A DNA stretch of 64,000 bases from Chrysomallon squamiferum (taxonomy: Eukaryota; Mollusca; Gastropoda; Neomphalida; Peltospiridae). Within the stretch, counting starts at the first letter, position 1. Each line of letters opens with the position of its first letter. The notes beneath the pieces are model-generated. The model was not told the DNA's origin. It saw nothing but the letters and a program-made list of their open reading frames with translations, and did no database searches. The DNA lies in assembly GCA_012295275.1 (NCBI GenBank), contig CM022679.1, positions 17,930,342-17,994,341 of the forward strand, given 5' to 3'. Shown here piece by piece: positions 62,136-64,000 of the stretch. Position numbers and translations under genes: made by a program.

Positions 62136-64000
62136 CAAGTAAATCTTTGATTCAGAAAGAACAGACATCTATAAAGGTTTCTAAAACGAAGATTAAATGA
62201 TAATGTAAACACGTAGTACAATCAGTTTTTTTGGATCACACCAAAAAATGTAAAGTTGTAACTTCAACAATACTAATATTAGTAAAAATTGTATGTGATA
62301 TCTCGGCAACCAATGGGCTGGTTTTCATAATGTTAGTGTCACTGAAAAGGGAATACCATGAACAAGCCATATACTGTATAATAATAATATAATATAAAAT
62401 AAGTCATTAATGTACGCTAAAAGTATAGATGCCTAAGGCAATATAGTATGTTTTGCACATACCAAACAGTGGTAAATGCACATTGGAAGCATTTAACAGC
62501 CCATTCAGATGCATTTTTCCTTTGCTAGCTTGCAAGTTAAAAATTACTTACTGCTTGTTACTGCACTCTGTTTTCATTCAAAACCTCTAAATGAATTCTA
62601 ATTCTGAACTATAAATAAACGAAGTTAGTATCCTCTGTGTGCACAAACTCACATTATTACATTTCAGCTACGGATATAGACCTTTTTGACAGGCAGCTGA
62701 GGAGGATGTAAACTCAGTACTGTAAAACTGATAATGACCATTCCAGTCATCTTGGTCAAATGTGGGGACAAATCCAAACCTTCCCAAATGCCGTTTTAGC
62801 TTTTGTCTGCTTCATGGTGTTACAGTATCTTTTTTTTTTTTTTTTTTTCTCTTTGAATTGATTTGTTCGATTGGTTGTTTAATTTGGTGCCTATTGAAAA
62901 GGTTAATCTTACTTCAAAAGTTAATGATCAAGTACACATTTTCCTTCAGTTCAAACAAATGTGGGCCACCATACGTTTCAGACATGTTTTGAGCACTGTA
63001 AATATATGTGATCAGTAAATATATAATTAAATTACTGTATGAAATGAATTTTTTAAACGTCAGCATGTTTTTCGTTCTAGGATTATCATTTTCTAGTCAT
63101 TTTATTCATGTTATGAATCCCTAATACTAATAGCTACATTGTTTAAGTTTCTTTAGCATTTAAGAACATTATTTTTATTGATTTTGGTTTGTTTTTGTTG
63201 ATATCCTATAGCTATTTCTTAATTAGTATTTCCTGCCCAGTGTTAAACAGTGTCCAAGGAATCAAAGAAACCAGATGCAAGTATGACTTTGACACATACT
63301 AAATAACAGTATATAATATGACCAGCTTGTTAGTATCCACAGATAATAAAAGTATTGTATTTATATGTTATTATTATTAGTTAACACAAGAAACTAAATT
63401 TGGTATATTACCTGAACTGTTGTGTAAAGTCTTAAGTAACAACTACTATAATAAAACTTGGACTAACAGACAACAGAATCATTCAACATTCTTAAATAAC
63501 AAGATTACGGAAACCATACAATTTATCTGATAAGATGTGGCCTTCATTTCTGAAATGTAACATTGTTATGGACAAAGGCTTAATAGGTATTTAAAATGTA
63601 AAACAAAAATGAAAAGCAAAGAACAAAACTATTTAACAGGCACAGTTTACACACTTCTAAAACTAGTTTTCTGGTTATCAGTTAAAAGGTCTGGATCTGA
63701 GCACCTGTATATGGGAAAAAGGTGTTGGTGTGTTGTATTTTCTTTTCTTTTTTAATTTTGGTTTTTTGGGGTATGTTTTTTTTATAAATTTTTTTTTTTT
63801 AATTTATAATATATTTTTCTATTTGTTATTATTTGAATTTAAAATTAACATAACATATAATAATCATTATTATCTCCAGTAAAATGACATGGGTAAATGA
63901 TCTTAAATGAAAATGGTTATATGAATATGAATAAATTGTCAATTACTACTGTTATACCTTGTAAATTTGTATTAATTCTTAATTATCTCTGTGAAATAAT
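62136..64000 (+). other. CaMKII intron 2, last part
   Basis: Contains a segment at 62290-62345 with the ATATCTC-type motif described under findings, a T-run at about 62831-62848, and another T-rich patch at 63770-63800. No CaMKII exon was found. Confidence 0.4.

Noticed and set aside
62640-62720. Possible CaMKII exon after ATTTCAG at about 62668
   Set aside because: The translation does not resemble the expected DHQKLEREARI segment in any frame and has early stops.

Overview
The window is animal nuclear DNA: AT-rich (about 70% A+T by eye, not computed), with short exons bounded by GT...AG introns and many transposon remnants. The three host genes are metazoan lipid, transport and signalling genes. 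A lophotrochozoan, most likely a mollusc, is my best guess. It rests on the look of the three proteins, the transposon types and one copy of the AAGGGAGGTAACTC-type motif that I remember as common in molluscs. Treat the taxon as weak inference.

Three genes lie in a row on the + strand. (1) 13068-20525: an 11-exon gene for phosphatidate cytidylyltransferase (CDS1/CDS2 type), apparently complete at 444 codons. (2) 30989-41001: ten coding exons of an SLC43-family (LAT3/LAT4/EEG1-like) 12-TM transporter, 529 codons, with any 5' non-coding exon not located. (3) 49149 to beyond the right edge: the first two coding exons of CaMKII (residues 1-53 of the kinase N-lobe); no further exon was found in the remaining 14 kb. 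The three are not an operon. CDS makes CDP-diacylglycerol for phosphoinositides, SLC43 carries amino acids or nucleobases, and CaMKII is a calcium-dependent kinase; they are simply neighbours. Both visible ATG-proximal promoters (genes 1 and 3) carry ATGGCGG at the start codon, and gene 1 also has a perfect TCTCGCGAGA palindrome.

Between and inside the genes is a dense set of mobile-element remnants. 1-9050: four pieces of one terminal-inverted-repeat family (ends GGGTCATTCC), one of them with both ends and an ATTA target duplication. 633-1520 and 10855-11760: two copies of a repeat carrying a nested pogo/Tigger-like insert. 9100-9600 and 24160-24860: LINE fragments. 25371-25907: a large fold-back palindrome beside a FLYWCH/MULE-type transposase remnant. 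26608-27107: a Tigger-like element. 32982-35658: a decayed hAT element inserted 24 bp after an SLC43 exon. 45002-48106: a 3.1-kb element with tandemly built long inverted ends around a gene for an XPG/FEN-like nuclease plus CXC zinc domain (Academ-like). 52348-52628: a hAT MITE. 54061-54750 and 56456-57313: two Tigger-like elements with the same internal deletion. 57658-60909: a Ty3/Gypsy-type LTR retrotransposon on the - strand, with 5-bp target duplication, internally deleted.

The most interesting observations are the nuclease/CXC element at 45-48 kb and a roughly 45-base motif beginning ATATCTC that recurs in the ends of two unrelated transposon families and once more at 62298. No tRNA, rRNA, CRISPR or bacterial-type operon signals were seen.
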